DNA of 64,000 nucleotides from Paracoccus sigandri (GTDB taxonomy: Bacteria; Pseudomonadota; Alphaproteobacteria; Rhodobacterales; Rhodobacteraceae). Of the stretch, positions 35,978-45,020 are shown one piece after another; the first letter of the stretch is position 1, and each line of letters opens with the position of its first letter. The position numbers were made by a program, and so were the translations under genes. The notes below the pieces were generated by a model, which made no database searches, was not told the origin of the DNA, and was given only the letters and a program-made list of their open reading frames with translations. Location: the NCBI RefSeq assembly GCF_003709565.1, contig NZ_QNRC01000017.1, positions 1-64,000 of the forward strand. The letters are read 5' to 3'.

Positions 35978-36949
35978 GTGAGCCATGCGCCGCCATCCCC
36001 AGCCAAGGCCCGAATGCCGGAGGCCCGCGGCAAGCCTCGGGCTGCGGTCCCGGTCGAGACGGCCGATCTGCGGCTGATCCGCATCTTCCTGCGCGTGGTC
36101 GAGGCGGGCGGGCTGTCCGCCGCGCAGTCCGACCTGAACCTGGCGCTGTCGAGCATCTCCGAAAAGATCGCCGCGCTGGAGGCGCGCTTCGGGCTCAAGC
36201 TGTGCAAGCGCGGGCGCGGCGGCTTTTCCCTGACGCCGGCGGGCGAGGACTTCTACAAGGAAGCTCAGCGGCTGGTCGCGACCATGGAACAGTTTTCCAC
36301 CCGCATCGCGGGGCTCAGTTCGCAACTGCCGCGCAACCTGACGCTGGGGATCGTGGACACCATCATCACCGACCCGCTTTGCCCGGTGGCTGGCGCCGTG
36401 GCGCTGTTTGCCGAGCGCGCGCCCTCGGTCCATCTCGAGGTGATCACGCTGCCGCCGGGGGAACTGCTGCGCGAGGTCATCGGTCAGAAGATCGACCTGG
36501 CCGTCGGCAGCTTCCCGCGCGCGGTGCTGGGACTGGACTACCTGGACCTGCATGACGAACCCCACCACCTGTATTGCGCGCAGGGCCATCCGCTTTTCAA
36601 TGTGCCGGACCACGATATAGGCATCGACACGGTGCGCGAACACCGCATCATCGCCCGCAGCTACTGGGCGGCGCGCGACATCCGCATCTTTGCCATCGCC
36701 GCGCCCCATGCCACCGTCGCCAATATCGAGGCCGAGGCGCATCTGATCCTGTCGGGCGCCTATCTGGGGCACCTGCCGGCGCATTTCGCGGCGCAATTCG
36801 CCGGGCGCCTGCGGCCATTGCGCCCGGACCTGCTGTCCTATGCGGCGCATTTCCAGATCGCCGCGCGGCAGGACTGGCAGGATCGCGCGGCCATCCGCTG
36901 CTTCATCGAGGCGTTGCAGCAGACCAGCCGCGATCTGATGCGGCGCTAG
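35978..36949 (+). CDS. LysR-family regulator of the guanidinobutyrate genes
   Basis: The product is up to 323 residues from GTG 35978; the first 25 residues are poorly conserved, so the true start may be later. The HTH (about 43-65) reads LSAAQSDLNLALSSISEKI. The effector domain contains LTLGIVDTIITDPLCP and SGAYLGHLPAHF. It resembles the LysR at 30905 over its entire length, with the same spacing of landmarks. It probably controls the gbuA/aldehyde dehydrogenase promoter. Its stop overlaps the convergent XRE-cupin gene by four bases. Confidence 0.9.
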   Translation: MSHAPPSPAKARMPEARGKPRAAVPVETADLRLIRIFLRVVEAGGLSAAQSDLNLALSSISEKIAALEARFGLKLCKRGRGGFSLTPAGEDFYKEAQRLVATMEQFSTRIAGLSSQLPRNLTLGIVDTIITDPLCPVAGAVALFAERAPSVHLEVITLPPGELLREVIGQKIDLAVGSFPRAVLGLDYLDLHDEPHHLYCAQGHPLFNVPDHDIGIDTVREHRIIARSYWAARDIRIFAIAAPHATVANIEAEAHLILSGAYLGHLPAHFAAQFAGRLRPLRPDLLSYAAHFQIAARQDWQDRAAIRCFIEALQQTSRDLMRR

Positions 36950-37518
36950 AAGGTCGGCGGCGTGCAGGCCGAGACGATGACGCAGGGCTCGGTCCCGACC
37001 TGCCGGAAGCGGTGGCGCCTGCGGCTGTCGAAGTAATAGGCGTCGCCCGGCCCGAGGATGCGGCGTTCCTCGCCCACGGTGATCTCGATCCGGCCCGAGA
37101 TCACCACGCCGCCCTCTTCGCCCTCGTGCTGATACATCACCCGGCCGGTATCGGCGCCGGGCTCGTATCGTTCGTGCAGGATGGTCATGGCGCGGCCGAA
37201 CTGGCTGTGGCCGACCCGGCGCAGCGACAGCTTGCCCTTGCCCAGCTCGGGCAGCTCGTCGGCCTGGTAGAAGATGACCTGCTCGGGCTCGGGCTCGAAG
37301 GCGAAGAACTCGGACAGGCTGACCGGGATGCCGTCGAGGATGCGCCGCAGCGCGCCGACCGAGGGATTCATCTTCTCCGCCTCGACCAGCGAGATCGTGG
37401 CGTTGGTGACATTGGCGCGCCTGGCCAGCGCGCGCTGCGACAGGCCGGCGCGCTCGCGCAGGATTCGCAGCCGCGCGCCCAGCCTCAGATCGCCCGGCTC
37501 GCTGTTTTCCTTGTTCAT
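36946..37518 (-). CDS. XRE-cupin regulator (PuuR-like)
   Basis: The product is 190 residues. The N-terminal HTH (about 14-70; LRERAGLSQRALARRANVTN, SLVEAEKMNPSVG) is followed by a C-terminal cupin (about 105-185; ILHERYEPGADTG, HEGEEGGVVISGRIEITV, LGPGDAYYFDSRRRHRF). This is the architecture of PuuR, repressor of putrescine catabolism. It is divergent from gabT, which together with the palindromes between them suggests control of gabTD. Confidence 0.9.
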   Translation of the reverse strand: MNKENSEPGDLRLGARLRILRERAGLSQRALARRANVTNATISLVEAEKMNPSVGALRRILDGIPVSLSEFFAFEPEPEQVIFYQADELPELGKGKLSLRRVGHSQFGRAMTILHERYEPGADTGRVMYQHEGEEGGVVISGRIEITVGEERRILGPGDAYYFDSRRRHRFRQVGTEPCVIVSACTPPTF

Positions 37519-37519
37519 G

Positions 37520-37551
37520 ATCGTAAACGATTCTCCATGCCAATCATGATT
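37520..37551. promoter_or_regulatory. Palindromes in the XRE-cupin/gabT divergent promoter
   Basis: ATCGT-AA-ACGAT (37520-37531) and the perfect palindrome AATCATGATT (37542-37551) lie immediately upstream of the regulator ATG, in an AT-rich stretch extending to about 37600. They are candidate operators for autoregulation and gabTD control. Confidence 0.45.
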
Positions 37552-37653
37552 TTCAAAGGGTTAAAAATGGCAAGAATTAGACTATCCAAGCGATCTTGAA
37601 CAGTGCAGATGCGGGGACAGCCGGACCCATCCCGGACCACAGGAGATTTCCCC

Positions 37654-38931
37654 ATGCTGAACACCGAACTTGCCGAACTGCGCCAGTTGACCATCGCCCG
37701 GGGCGTGGGGATGCAGACCCAGGTCTATGCCGCCCGTGCCCGCAATGCCGAGGTCTGGGATGTCGAGGGCACCCGCTACATCGATTTCGCCGCCGGTATC
37801 GCGGTGGTCAATACCGGCCATTGCCATCCCCGCGTCATCGAGGCCGTCAGGACCCAGGCCGAGGCCTTTACCCATACCTGCCACCAGGTCCTGCCCTATG
37901 AGAACTACCTGCGCCTGGCCGAGCGGCTGAACGCGGCGGTTCCGGGCGATTTCGACAAGCGCACCGTCTTCGTCACCACCGGCGCCGAGGCCGTGGAGAA
38001 CGCGGTCAAGATCGCCCGCGCCCATACCGGGCGGAACGCGGTCATCGCCTTCGGCGGCGGCTTTCACGGCCGCACCTTCATGGGCATGTCGCTGACCGGC
38101 AAGGTCCAGCCCTACAAGGCCGGGTTCGGCGCCATGATGCCCGATGTCTTCCATGTGCCCTTCCCGGTCGCCCTGCACGGCGCCACGACCGAGGACGCCA
38201 TGGCCGGCATCGAGAAGCTGTTCAAGGCCGATCTGGACCCCGCCCGCGTCGCCGCGATCATCTTCGAGCCGGTGCAGGGCGAGGGCGGCTTCAACCCCGC
38301 GCCGACCGATTTCGTTCGCGCCATCCGCACGCTTTGCGACCGGCACGGCATCGTCATGATCGCCGATGAGGTGCAGACCGGCTTTGCCCGCACCGGCACG
38401 CTGTTCGCCATGGAACAGCACGGTATTGCGGCGGATATCACGACCATGGCCAAGGGCCTGGCCGGCGGACTGCCGCTGGCCGCCGTCACCGGCCGGGCCG
38501 AGATCATGGATGCGGCCAATCCCGGCGGTCTGGGCGGCACCTATGGCGGCAACCCGTTGGGCATCGCCGCCGCCCATGCGGTGCTGGACGTGATCGAGGA
38601 GGAGGACCTCTGCGCCCGCGCCAACCGGCTCGGCTCGCGCCTGCGCCAGCGGCTCGAGGCGATCCGCGCCACCACCCCGGAACTGGCCGAGGTGCGCGGG
38701 CCGGGCTTCATGGTCGCGGCCGAGTTCACCGCCGCCGACGGCAGGGTGCCGAACCCCGACCTGGTGAACCGCATCCGCACCGAGGCGCTGGAGCGCAGGC
38801 TGATCCTGCTGACCTGCGGCACCTATGGCAACGTCATCCGCTTCCTGGCGCCGCTGACCATCGACGAGGCGCATTTCACCGAGGCGCTGGACATCATCGA
38901 GGCATCGATCGCTGCCGCGAGGGCTGCGTGA
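37654..38931 (+). CDS. gabT: 4-aminobutyrate aminotransferase
   Basis: The product is 425 residues, the normal length. Class III PLP aminotransferase with FVTTGAEAVENAVKIAR near 110, GGFHGRTFMGMSLTG near 140, EPVQGEGGFN near 205, IADEVQTGFARTG near 240 and the PLP lysine in TTMAKGLAGG near 268. It transfers the amino group of GABA to 2-oxoglutarate, giving succinate semialdehyde. The start ATG has AGGAG nine bases upstream. Its stop overlaps the reading of the gabD leader region, so the two genes form one unit. Confidence 0.95.
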   Translation: MLNTELAELRQLTIARGVGMQTQVYAARARNAEVWDVEGTRYIDFAAGIAVVNTGHCHPRVIEAVRTQAEAFTHTCHQVLPYENYLRLAERLNAAVPGDFDKRTVFVTTGAEAVENAVKIARAHTGRNAVIAFGGGFHGRTFMGMSLTGKVQPYKAGFGAMMPDVFHVPFPVALHGATTEDAMAGIEKLFKADLDPARVAAIIFEPVQGEGGFNPAPTDFVRAIRTLCDRHGIVMIADEVQTGFARTGTLFAMEQHGIAADITTMAKGLAGGLPLAAVTGRAEIMDAANPGGLGGTYGGNPLGIAAAHAVLDVIEEEDLCARANRLGSRLRQRLEAIRATTPELAEVRGPGFMVAAEFTAADGRVPNPDLVNRIRTEALERRLILLTCGTYGNVIRFLAPLTIDEAHFTEALDIIEASIAAARAA

Positions 38932-38948
38932 TGCTGGAGAACAGGCAG

Positions 38949-40397
38949 ATGCTCGAACTGACCGATCCCTCTTTGCTGACCGGCAGCGCCTTCATCAACG
39001 GTTCGCGCTTCAAGGGCGAGACGGTTTTCGGCGTGACGAACCCGGCCACCGGGGCGCAGCTGGCCGAGGTCGCCGACATGGGCGCCGCCGAGATCCGCGC
39101 CGCCATCGACGCCGCCCATGCCGCGCAGAAGCCCTGGGCCGCGCGCACCGGCAAGGACCGGGCCGCGATCCTGCGCCGCTGGCATGACCTGATCCTGGCC
39201 AACCAGGAGGATCTGGCCCGCATCCTGACCGCCGAGATGGGCAAGCCGCTGGCCGAGGCGCGGGGCGAGATCGCCTATGGCGCGTCCTATGTCGAATGGT
39301 TCGCCGAGGAGGCCAAGCGCGTCTATGGCGACACCATTCCCGGCCACATGCCCGACAAGCGCATCATCGTGCTGAAGCAGCCGGTGGGCGTCGTCGGCGC
39401 GATCACGCCCTGGAACTTCCCCAACGCCATGCTGGCGCGCAAGATCGCCCCGGCGCTGGCCGCGGGCTGCGCCATGGTCGCCCGGCCCTCGGAACTGACG
39501 CCGCTCTCGGCGCTGGCGCTTGGGGTGCTGGCCGAGCGCGCGGGCATCCCGGCGGGGGTCCTGAACATCGTGCCCGGCCTGGATGCCGCCGGCATGGGGG
39601 CCGAGCTTTGCGCCAATCCCAGGGTCGCGAAGATCAGCTTCACCGGCTCGACCCGGGTGGGCAAGATCCTGATGCGGCAGGGGGCGGAGACGATCAAGAA
39701 ACTGTCGCTGGAGCTGGGTGGCAACGCGCCGTTCATCGTCTTCGACGATGCCGATCTGGATGCCGCGGTCGAGGGCGCCATGGCCGCCAAGTTCCGCAAT
39801 GCCGGCCAGACCTGCGTCTGCGCCAACCGCATCTACGTGCAGGCCGGCGTCCATGATGCCTTCGTCGAAAGGCTTGCGGCGCGGGTCGCGGCGCTGGCGG
39901 TCGGCGACGGGCAAGTCGACGGTGTCGCGATCGGCCCGCTCATCAACGACGCGGCCCTGGCCAAGGTCGAGGATCACATCGCCGATGCCCGCGCCCAGGG
40001 CGCGACCGTCGCCACCGGCGGCGCGCGCCATGCGCTTGGCGGCAGCTTCTTCCAGCCGACCGTGCTGTCGGGCATGACGCCCTCGATGAAGATCGCGCGC
40101 GAGGAGACCTTCGGCCCCGTCGCCCCGGTCTGGCGCTTCGAGACCGAGGCCGAGGCGGTGGCGCTGGCCAATGCCAGCGAATTCGGGCTGGCGGGCTATT
40201 TCTACGCCCGCGACCTGTCGCGCGTCTGGCGCGTGGCCGAGGCGCTGGAGGTCGGCATGGTGGGCGTGAACACCGGCCTGATCTCGACCGAGGTGGCGCC
40301 CTTCGGCGGCGTCAAGCAATCCGGTCTCGGCCGCGAGGGCAGCCGCTACGGCATCGAGGATTACCTCGACATCAAATACATCTGCCTGTCGGTTTGA
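38949..40397 (+). CDS. gabD: Succinate-semialdehyde dehydrogenase
   Basis: The product is 482 residues from ATG 38949, the length of the E. coli enzyme, with GGAG nine bases upstream; an ATG at 38931 overlapping the gabT stop would add six residues. ALDH motifs: ITPWNFPNAM, ELGGNAPFIVFDDAD and the nucleophile Cys in NAGQTCVCANRI; the GLISTEVAPFGGVKQSGLG ending is typical of GabD. It oxidises succinate semialdehyde to succinate, completing GABA catabolism. Confidence 0.95.
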   Translation: MLELTDPSLLTGSAFINGSRFKGETVFGVTNPATGAQLAEVADMGAAEIRAAIDAAHAAQKPWAARTGKDRAAILRRWHDLILANQEDLARILTAEMGKPLAEARGEIAYGASYVEWFAEEAKRVYGDTIPGHMPDKRIIVLKQPVGVVGAITPWNFPNAMLARKIAPALAAGCAMVARPSELTPLSALALGVLAERAGIPAGVLNIVPGLDAAGMGAELCANPRVAKISFTGSTRVGKILMRQGAETIKKLSLELGGNAPFIVFDDADLDAAVEGAMAAKFRNAGQTCVCANRIYVQAGVHDAFVERLAARVAALAVGDGQVDGVAIGPLINDAALAKVEDHIADARAQGATVATGGARHALGGSFFQPTVLSGMTPSMKIAREETFGPVAPVWRFETEAEAVALANASEFGLAGYFYARDLSRVWRVAEALEVGMVGVNTGLISTEVAPFGGVKQSGLGREGSRYGIEDYLDIKYICLSV

Positions 40398-40422
40398 AAG
40401 GGGAGCTGTCCAGTCGGGTGAT

Positions 40423-40439
40423 CCTCGGTCTCTCCGAGG
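40423..40439 (+). terminator. Putative gabTD terminator hairpin
   Basis: A six-base stem with a five-base loop follows gabD closely; there is no T-run, so termination is only probable. Confidence 0.4.
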
Positions 40440-40553
40440 CTCATCCCAAAGGCAGTTCGCCTGATGAGATGGGCTTGGCTTCCGAAGGTGAGACTGGGTC
40501 CGGATACTGATATCAACGCTGCCGCGCTGCAGCCTTACGCAGGACGACGAAGT

Positions 40554-40576
40554 GGGCCCATGACCTTCATGGGCCC
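40554..40576. repeat. Perfect 10-base inverted repeat
   Basis: GGGCCCATGA and TCATGGGCCC are separated by CCT. This could be a transcription stop for the minus-strand oxidoreductase gene or a protein-binding site; no T-run flanks it. Confidence 0.5.
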
Positions 40577-40858
40577 CGTCTCATGCCACGCCGGGGCATT
40601 TCCCGAAACTGCCGTCCAGCCGGGTCGCATCCCATCCATGCGCGCGGGATCCTGCGCCGCGATCACGATCCAGATCCGAACATTGGACGAGGCAGCGGCC
40701 CGTGATGCCGCCGGCGCCTCAAGCCCGCTTTGGCTGGGCAGCGCCTCGGCACGTCGGCCTGCACGATGGGCCGGAACGGCATCCGGGTCGTCCGGGACGG
40801 CTGCGGGCGCCATCTGCATTCAAGGCCGCGCATCCCGGATCCGGGATGCAAGCGATGC

Positions 40859-42154
40859 TCAGCCCATGACCGAAAAGCTCGAACGGTCGTTGATGACCCG
40901 GCGCCGGCCATAGGCCGACAGATCGATCTCGTGCCCGATATGCTCCAGCTGGAAGCGCAGGGGCGACATGTCGTGATCGTGGCCGGCTTCGCATGCGGCG
41001 ATCAGATGGGTCATGATCTTGCCCACGACCGGCGCATTCTTGAACTGGTTCCCCGAGGTGCCGCAAGCCATGTAGAAACCGGGCAGGCCGGTCTTGTCAT
41101 AGATCGGCAGCCAGTCGTCCGAGGTGTCATACATGGCGACCACGCCGCTGGCCTGGCCGGGAATGCGCAGCTCGGGCAGTCGCTGCGCCGCGCGCATGAC
41201 GATGGTCGTCCACTGGTCGGTGAAACGGGTGTCGAGCTCATCCGGGTCGTCCACCCATTCATGCGGATCGCATTGCGGATCGGTCGAGCCGATGCAGATC
41301 CCGACCGGGTCGGGGCGCATGTAGACCTCGGCATCCAGATCGGCGACCACGATCCCCTCCTTGCGGAAATCCATGTTCACCGGGCCGGGGATATAGGCGA
41401 CCTCCTGGCGGTTGGCGCGGGTGCGGATGGTCATGTCCCCGGTCACCCCGGCCATGCGGTTCAGCCCCGACGACCACGGCCCGCCGACATTGACCACGAC
41501 ATCGGCGCGGATCACCTGGCCATCCGCCAGGCGCACGCCGCAGGCCCGGCCGCCGGCGATCTCGATCCCGGCGACGCAGGCGCGGAAACGAAAGCTTGCG
41601 CCATGCGCCTCGGCCGCCCATTGCAGGTTCTGTGCGGCCAGCTTGGGATCGTTGACATAGCCTGCCTGGTGAAAGAAGACCGCACCGGCGATCCGTTCGC
41701 CGGTCGGCTCGCCGAAATCCTCGTCTTCCAGCCGCCGAGCCGGGGCATAGCCATGCAGGTCGGCACCGGGCAGGTAGCGTCCGATCTGATCCGCCGCAAG
41801 ACGGTCATAGCGGCAGCCAAGCCGGTCCATGATCGTGGTGATGTTCGCCAGATCGGGACTGTCGCGGTTGGTGATGACCAGCGATCCGGTTTCCTTGTAG
41901 ACCGCCAGGGGGCAGGATTCCGGCAGGTTGACGTAATCCTTCCAGTTCGTCCAATAGGTCCATCCCTCATAGGCGAGGGCACAGGATTCATAGACGGAAT
42001 AGTTGAGCCGGATCACCGCCGAGGAATGCGAGGTCGAGCCGTAGCCGGCCTCCGGCGCCTTGTCGACGACCGTGACCGCCCAGCCGGCCTTCGCCATCTC
42101 GTAGGCGGTTGCGCAGCCGATCACGCCGGCGCCGATGATGATTGCATGTTTCAT
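40859..42154 (-). CDS. FAD-dependent oxidoreductase (DAO family, sarcosine/dimethylglycine-type)
   Basis: The product is 431 residues from ATG 42154, which has GGAG nine bases upstream (within an alternative ATGGAGCAAGAC start). Rossmann motif GAGVIG at 8-13; GYGSTSHSSAVIRLNYS near 40 places FAD in a covalent-flavin-like loop; the C-terminal GFYMACGTSGNQFK is typical of the family. Relatives oxidise N-methyl amino acids. It lies 122 bases after the binding-protein gene in the same direction. With the Rieske pair beyond, serial N-demethylation is a plausible role. Confidence 0.85.
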   Translation of the reverse strand: MKHAIIIGAGVIGCATAYEMAKAGWAVTVVDKAPEAGYGSTSHSSAVIRLNYSVYESCALAYEGWTYWTNWKDYVNLPESCPLAVYKETGSLVITNRDSPDLANITTIMDRLGCRYDRLAADQIGRYLPGADLHGYAPARRLEDEDFGEPTGERIAGAVFFHQAGYVNDPKLAAQNLQWAAEAHGASFRFRACVAGIEIAGGRACGVRLADGQVIRADVVVNVGGPWSSGLNRMAGVTGDMTIRTRANRQEVAYIPGPVNMDFRKEGIVVADLDAEVYMRPDPVGICIGSTDPQCDPHEWVDDPDELDTRFTDQWTTIVMRAAQRLPELRIPGQASGVVAMYDTSDDWLPIYDKTGLPGFYMACGTSGNQFKNAPVVGKIMTHLIAACEAGHDHDMSPLRFQLEHIGHEIDLSAYGRRRVINDRSSFSVMG

Positions 42155-42276
42155 GTCTTGCTCCATGGGGCTGCGGGTTTCCGCCCGCTGGGGGGCCGGA
42201 TCGAAGCGGGCACCCGGTGGCGTCCGGGCACCGCCGAATTCCGCAGGGGACGAATGGCGCGGAAGGGGTGCCTGCC

Positions 42277-43833
42277 TCAGGCCGTGAACCACCACCGTTC
42301 CGCGGCACGCACGCCGTCCAGTTCCCAATCGCGGGCCAGTTCGCCATGCCCGATCTTGTCAGAGACGGCATCCAGGAAATCTGCCCAGAGGGGTGCGATC
42401 ATGCCGCCATCCTCGGCGATGAGCGACTGGCATTCCCAGTAAAGCTCCTTGCGCTTCTGCTCGTCCTTCTCGCCGCGCGCGGCGGTCAGCGCGGTGTTGA
42501 AGGCGTCGTTGTCCCAGTTGGTTTCGTTCCAGCTGCCGATGCTTTCACGGGAATAGGCAAGCGTCAGCATCACGTCCTCGCTGATCCGGCCGGTCCAGTT
42601 CGTCGCGAACATCGGCCGCTTGCCCCAGACATTCGACCAGTAGCCGTCGTCGGGTTCGCGCCTGATCTCGACGGTGATGCCGGCCTGGCTTGCCTGCTCG
42701 GCATAAAGCTGGGCCATGTCCGTCGCGCCGGAGAACGGCGTTTCGGCCACATGCAGCGGGATGACCAGCCCTTCGGCGCCGGCCTTCCTGAGCAAGGCGC
42801 GGGCCTGGTCCGGGTCATAGGCGTGTTGCGGCAATTCGGGATGGTGGAAGGGATAGGCGTCGGAAAGCGGCTGGTCGTTCGCGATCGAACCATAGCCCGA
42901 CAGGATCTTGTCCAGCATTTCCTGCCGGTCGATGGCAAGTTTCAGCGCCATGCGCACATTCGTATCGGCAAAGCGCGGATCCTTGCAGTCCACGCTGAAG
43001 GCATAGTGCTGCTTGCCCTTGGTCTGCAGCAGGTTGATGCCGGGCATCGCACTCAGCAGCATCGCCGTGGCGGTATCCACGCCGCCCATCGCATCGATCT
43101 GCCCGGTCTGAAGCGCGGTCGTCCGCGCGTTCACATCCGCGATGCAGCGGGTCTCGGCCTCGTCGAAATGGGCGCGGCCCTCCTTCCAGTAGTTCGGGAA
43201 GCGGACCGTCCGGCTGCCGATGCCGGGCTCATAGCTTTCCAGCGTATAGCCGCCGGTGCCGATGCCCTTGCCGAACTCCCTGTCGTCCGCCGGCACGATC
43301 AGCAGGTTGGACAGCGACATCAGCGAGGCGAAACCCGCATTCGGCGCCGCCAGCGTCACCCTGACCTCATCCGCAGTCGTCGCCGTGATGTCGGTGACGA
43401 TCGCCATCAGCGATTTGATCTCGGAAATGGTATTCGGCCCGCGATGCAGGTTCAGCGAGAAGACGACATCCTCGGCCGTCATGGTTTTGGCATTATGGAA
43501 CTCGACGCCCTGACGCAGCTTGAAGGTCCATTCCGTCAGGTCCGCATTCGTATCCCATTCGGTGGCCAGTTCGGGCACCAGCTCGCCACGCGGACCGACC
43601 TCGATCAGGCAGTTCCGCAGCTGATACTGCAGCGCCATCATGAAGCGCGTCTCGTTCAGCTGCGGGTCGAGGGTATCGGCCGAATCGAAATCCGGGATGG
43701 CCAGACGAAACGTGCCGCCCCTTCGCGGGGTTTGCTGCGCGGAAGAGGGCAGGGGCCGCAGCCCCATGGCGGCACCCATCGAGAAAGCGCCCGCCGCAAG
43801 CAGCAAGGAACGTCGGGTACACGAGGTCGTCAT
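42277..43833 (-). CDS. ABC transporter substrate-binding protein, peptide/opine family (SBP_bac_5)
   Basis: The product is 518 residues. A twin-arginine-like signal (TRRSLLLAAGAFSMGAA, cut likely after PSSA near residue 32) is followed by the family's RGGTFRLAIPDFDSADTLDP, LVPELATEWDTNADLTEWTF and a C-terminal EDGGMIAPLWADF. Such proteins bind peptides, nickel chelates, opines or small betaines in the periplasm. Its cognate permeases and ATPase are encoded separately at 47521-50952, beyond the Rieske genes. The gene is divergent from a LysR regulator. Confidence 0.9.
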   Translation of the reverse strand: MTTSCTRRSLLLAAGAFSMGAAMGLRPLPSSAQQTPRRGGTFRLAIPDFDSADTLDPQLNETRFMMALQYQLRNCLIEVGPRGELVPELATEWDTNADLTEWTFKLRQGVEFHNAKTMTAEDVVFSLNLHRGPNTISEIKSLMAIVTDITATTADEVRVTLAAPNAGFASLMSLSNLLIVPADDREFGKGIGTGGYTLESYEPGIGSRTVRFPNYWKEGRAHFDEAETRCIADVNARTTALQTGQIDAMGGVDTATAMLLSAMPGINLLQTKGKQHYAFSVDCKDPRFADTNVRMALKLAIDRQEMLDKILSGYGSIANDQPLSDAYPFHHPELPQHAYDPDQARALLRKAGAEGLVIPLHVAETPFSGATDMAQLYAEQASQAGITVEIRREPDDGYWSNVWGKRPMFATNWTGRISEDVMLTLAYSRESIGSWNETNWDNDAFNTALTAARGEKDEQKRKELYWECQSLIAEDGGMIAPLWADFLDAVSDKIGHGELARDWELDGVRAAERWWFTA

Positions 43834-43967
43834 GGATCTTTCTCCCTGTTGCAGTCCCCGGCCGCTTCTCGGGCGTCGTCATTGACGGGGGCGCGTTTTT
43901 GTGACTGACCTGAACGCTAGACCCGAGCCCCGTGATGGACAAATCAGTTCGCATGGCGCGCGCGACA

Positions 43968-43979
43968 GTTCAGCTAAAC
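43968..43979. promoter_or_regulatory. Candidate LysR box 1 (binding-protein/LysR promoter)
   Basis: GTTCAG-CTAAAC is an imperfect palindrome with centre AGCT, 28 bases before the LysR ATG and between it and the divergent binding-protein gene. Related sites occur at 44925-44941 and 51038-51049. Confidence 0.5.
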
Positions 43980-44006
43980 TATCGGTCATAGCCGGGACGC
44001 TTCGCC

Positions 44007-44939
44007 ATGAACCCAACATTGCCTCCCCTGCGCGCCCTGCAAGCCTTCGAATGTTTCGGCAGGCTGGGGTCGGTCAGCGCGGCCGCGCGGGCACTGGGGG
44101 TGACCCCCGGGGCGGTCAGCCAGCAATTGCGACTGCTCGAAGAGCATGTGGGCGTGGTGCTGCTGGTCAAGGACGGGCGGCGGGCGACGCTGACCTCGGC
44201 GGCGCGGGCCTATCACGAACTGATCTCGCAAGGCTTCGGTCGGCTCATGCTGGCGCAGGACTACATTCTCGCGCACAAGCAGAGCGAAGAGCTGACCATC
44301 TCGGGCCTGCCGACGCTGGTGCAGAAATGGCTGAACCTGCGGCTGCCCGATTTCCAGGCCTCTGCCAGGGACCTGGCGATCCGTGTGATCGCCACCCATC
44401 AGGAACCCGATCCGCACATGCTGGAGCAGACCTTCCGCCTGACCTATGGCGAGGCGGCGCGGCGCTATCTGCACAGCCGTGCGCTGTTCACCGATCGCTG
44501 CTTTCCGGTCTGCTCGCCGGATTTCCTGCGCCGCCATCCCGAGGCGTGCAAGCCGGCGAGACTGGCGCATCTGCCGCTGATCGGCATCGACTGGGGCGAG
44601 CGCTACACGACCGAACCGCATTGGCGCGACTGGTTCGAGGCGCAGGGGGTCGAGGACATCCCCGCCATCCGTCCCGTCGTCGTCCATTCGATGTCGGGCC
44701 TGGCTCTGGAGGCGGCCGTGGCCGGCCAGGGCGCGGTGTTGGCGCAGGGCTCCTTTGTCGAGAACGATCTCCGCGCCGGCCATCTGCTGCGACTGTCCGA
44801 AGCCAGTCTGCAGATGCCCGACCCCTATTTCATCTGCTGGGGGCCGACGACGCTGGACCGCCCCGTCGCGCGGGATTTCCTGAACTGGCTGATGCGCGTC
44901 ACCAGGCCGCTGCGCAGCCGGACGGTTCAGCCTAGCTAA
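44007..44939 (+). CDS. LysR-family regulator (GcvA-like) of the demethylation module
   Basis: The product is 310 residues. N-terminal LPPLRALQAFECFGRLGSV with HTH AARALGVTPGAVSQQL is characteristic of the GcvA subgroup. The effector domain has CFPVCSPDFLRRHPE and GLALEAAVAGQGAVLAQGSF. It sits between the binding-protein gene and the Rieske gene; its own stop lies inside the candidate operator at 44925-44941 that precedes the Rieske gene. Confidence 0.9.
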   Translation: MNPTLPPLRALQAFECFGRLGSVSAAARALGVTPGAVSQQLRLLEEHVGVVLLVKDGRRATLTSAARAYHELISQGFGRLMLAQDYILAHKQSEELTISGLPTLVQKWLNLRLPDFQASARDLAIRVIATHQEPDPHMLEQTFRLTYGEAARRYLHSRALFTDRCFPVCSPDFLRRHPEACKPARLAHLPLIGIDWGERYTTEPHWRDWFEAQGVEDIPAIRPVVVHSMSGLALEAAVAGQGAVLAQGSFVENDLRAGHLLRLSEASLQMPDPYFICWGPTTLDRPVARDFLNWLMRVTRPLRSRTVQPS

Positions 44940-44941
44940 AC
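44925..44941. promoter_or_regulatory. Candidate LysR box 2 (Rieske promoter)
   Basis: GTTCAGC-CTA-GCTAAAC matches six of seven positions as an inverted repeat and shares both arms with the site at 43968. It spans the LysR stop codon, 80 bases before the Rieske ATG. Confidence 0.5.
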
Positions 44942-45020
44942 GATCCGGCTGTGCTTCTGCGCTGATCCCCTTGGTATTCACCTGTATGTTTGCCGAAAAT
45001 CAGCCACAGAAGGTGCAGCC

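Larger units (their letters stand above)
40398..40858. other. Intergenic region with two hairpins
   Basis: About 460 bases lie between gabD and the convergent FAD oxidoreductase. CCTCGG-TCTCT-CCGAGG (40423-40439) is 26 bases after the gabD stop and may end that transcript. The perfect 10-base inverted repeat GGGCCCATGA/TCATGGGCCC (40554-40576, loop CCT) lies further on. The open frames in between have no recognisable product. Confidence 0.5.

Noticed and set aside
40464..40913. Small gene between gabD and the FAD oxidoreductase
   Set aside because: No ribosome-binding site, no family, runs antisense into the oxidoreductase gene; contains the palindromes of the intergenic region.
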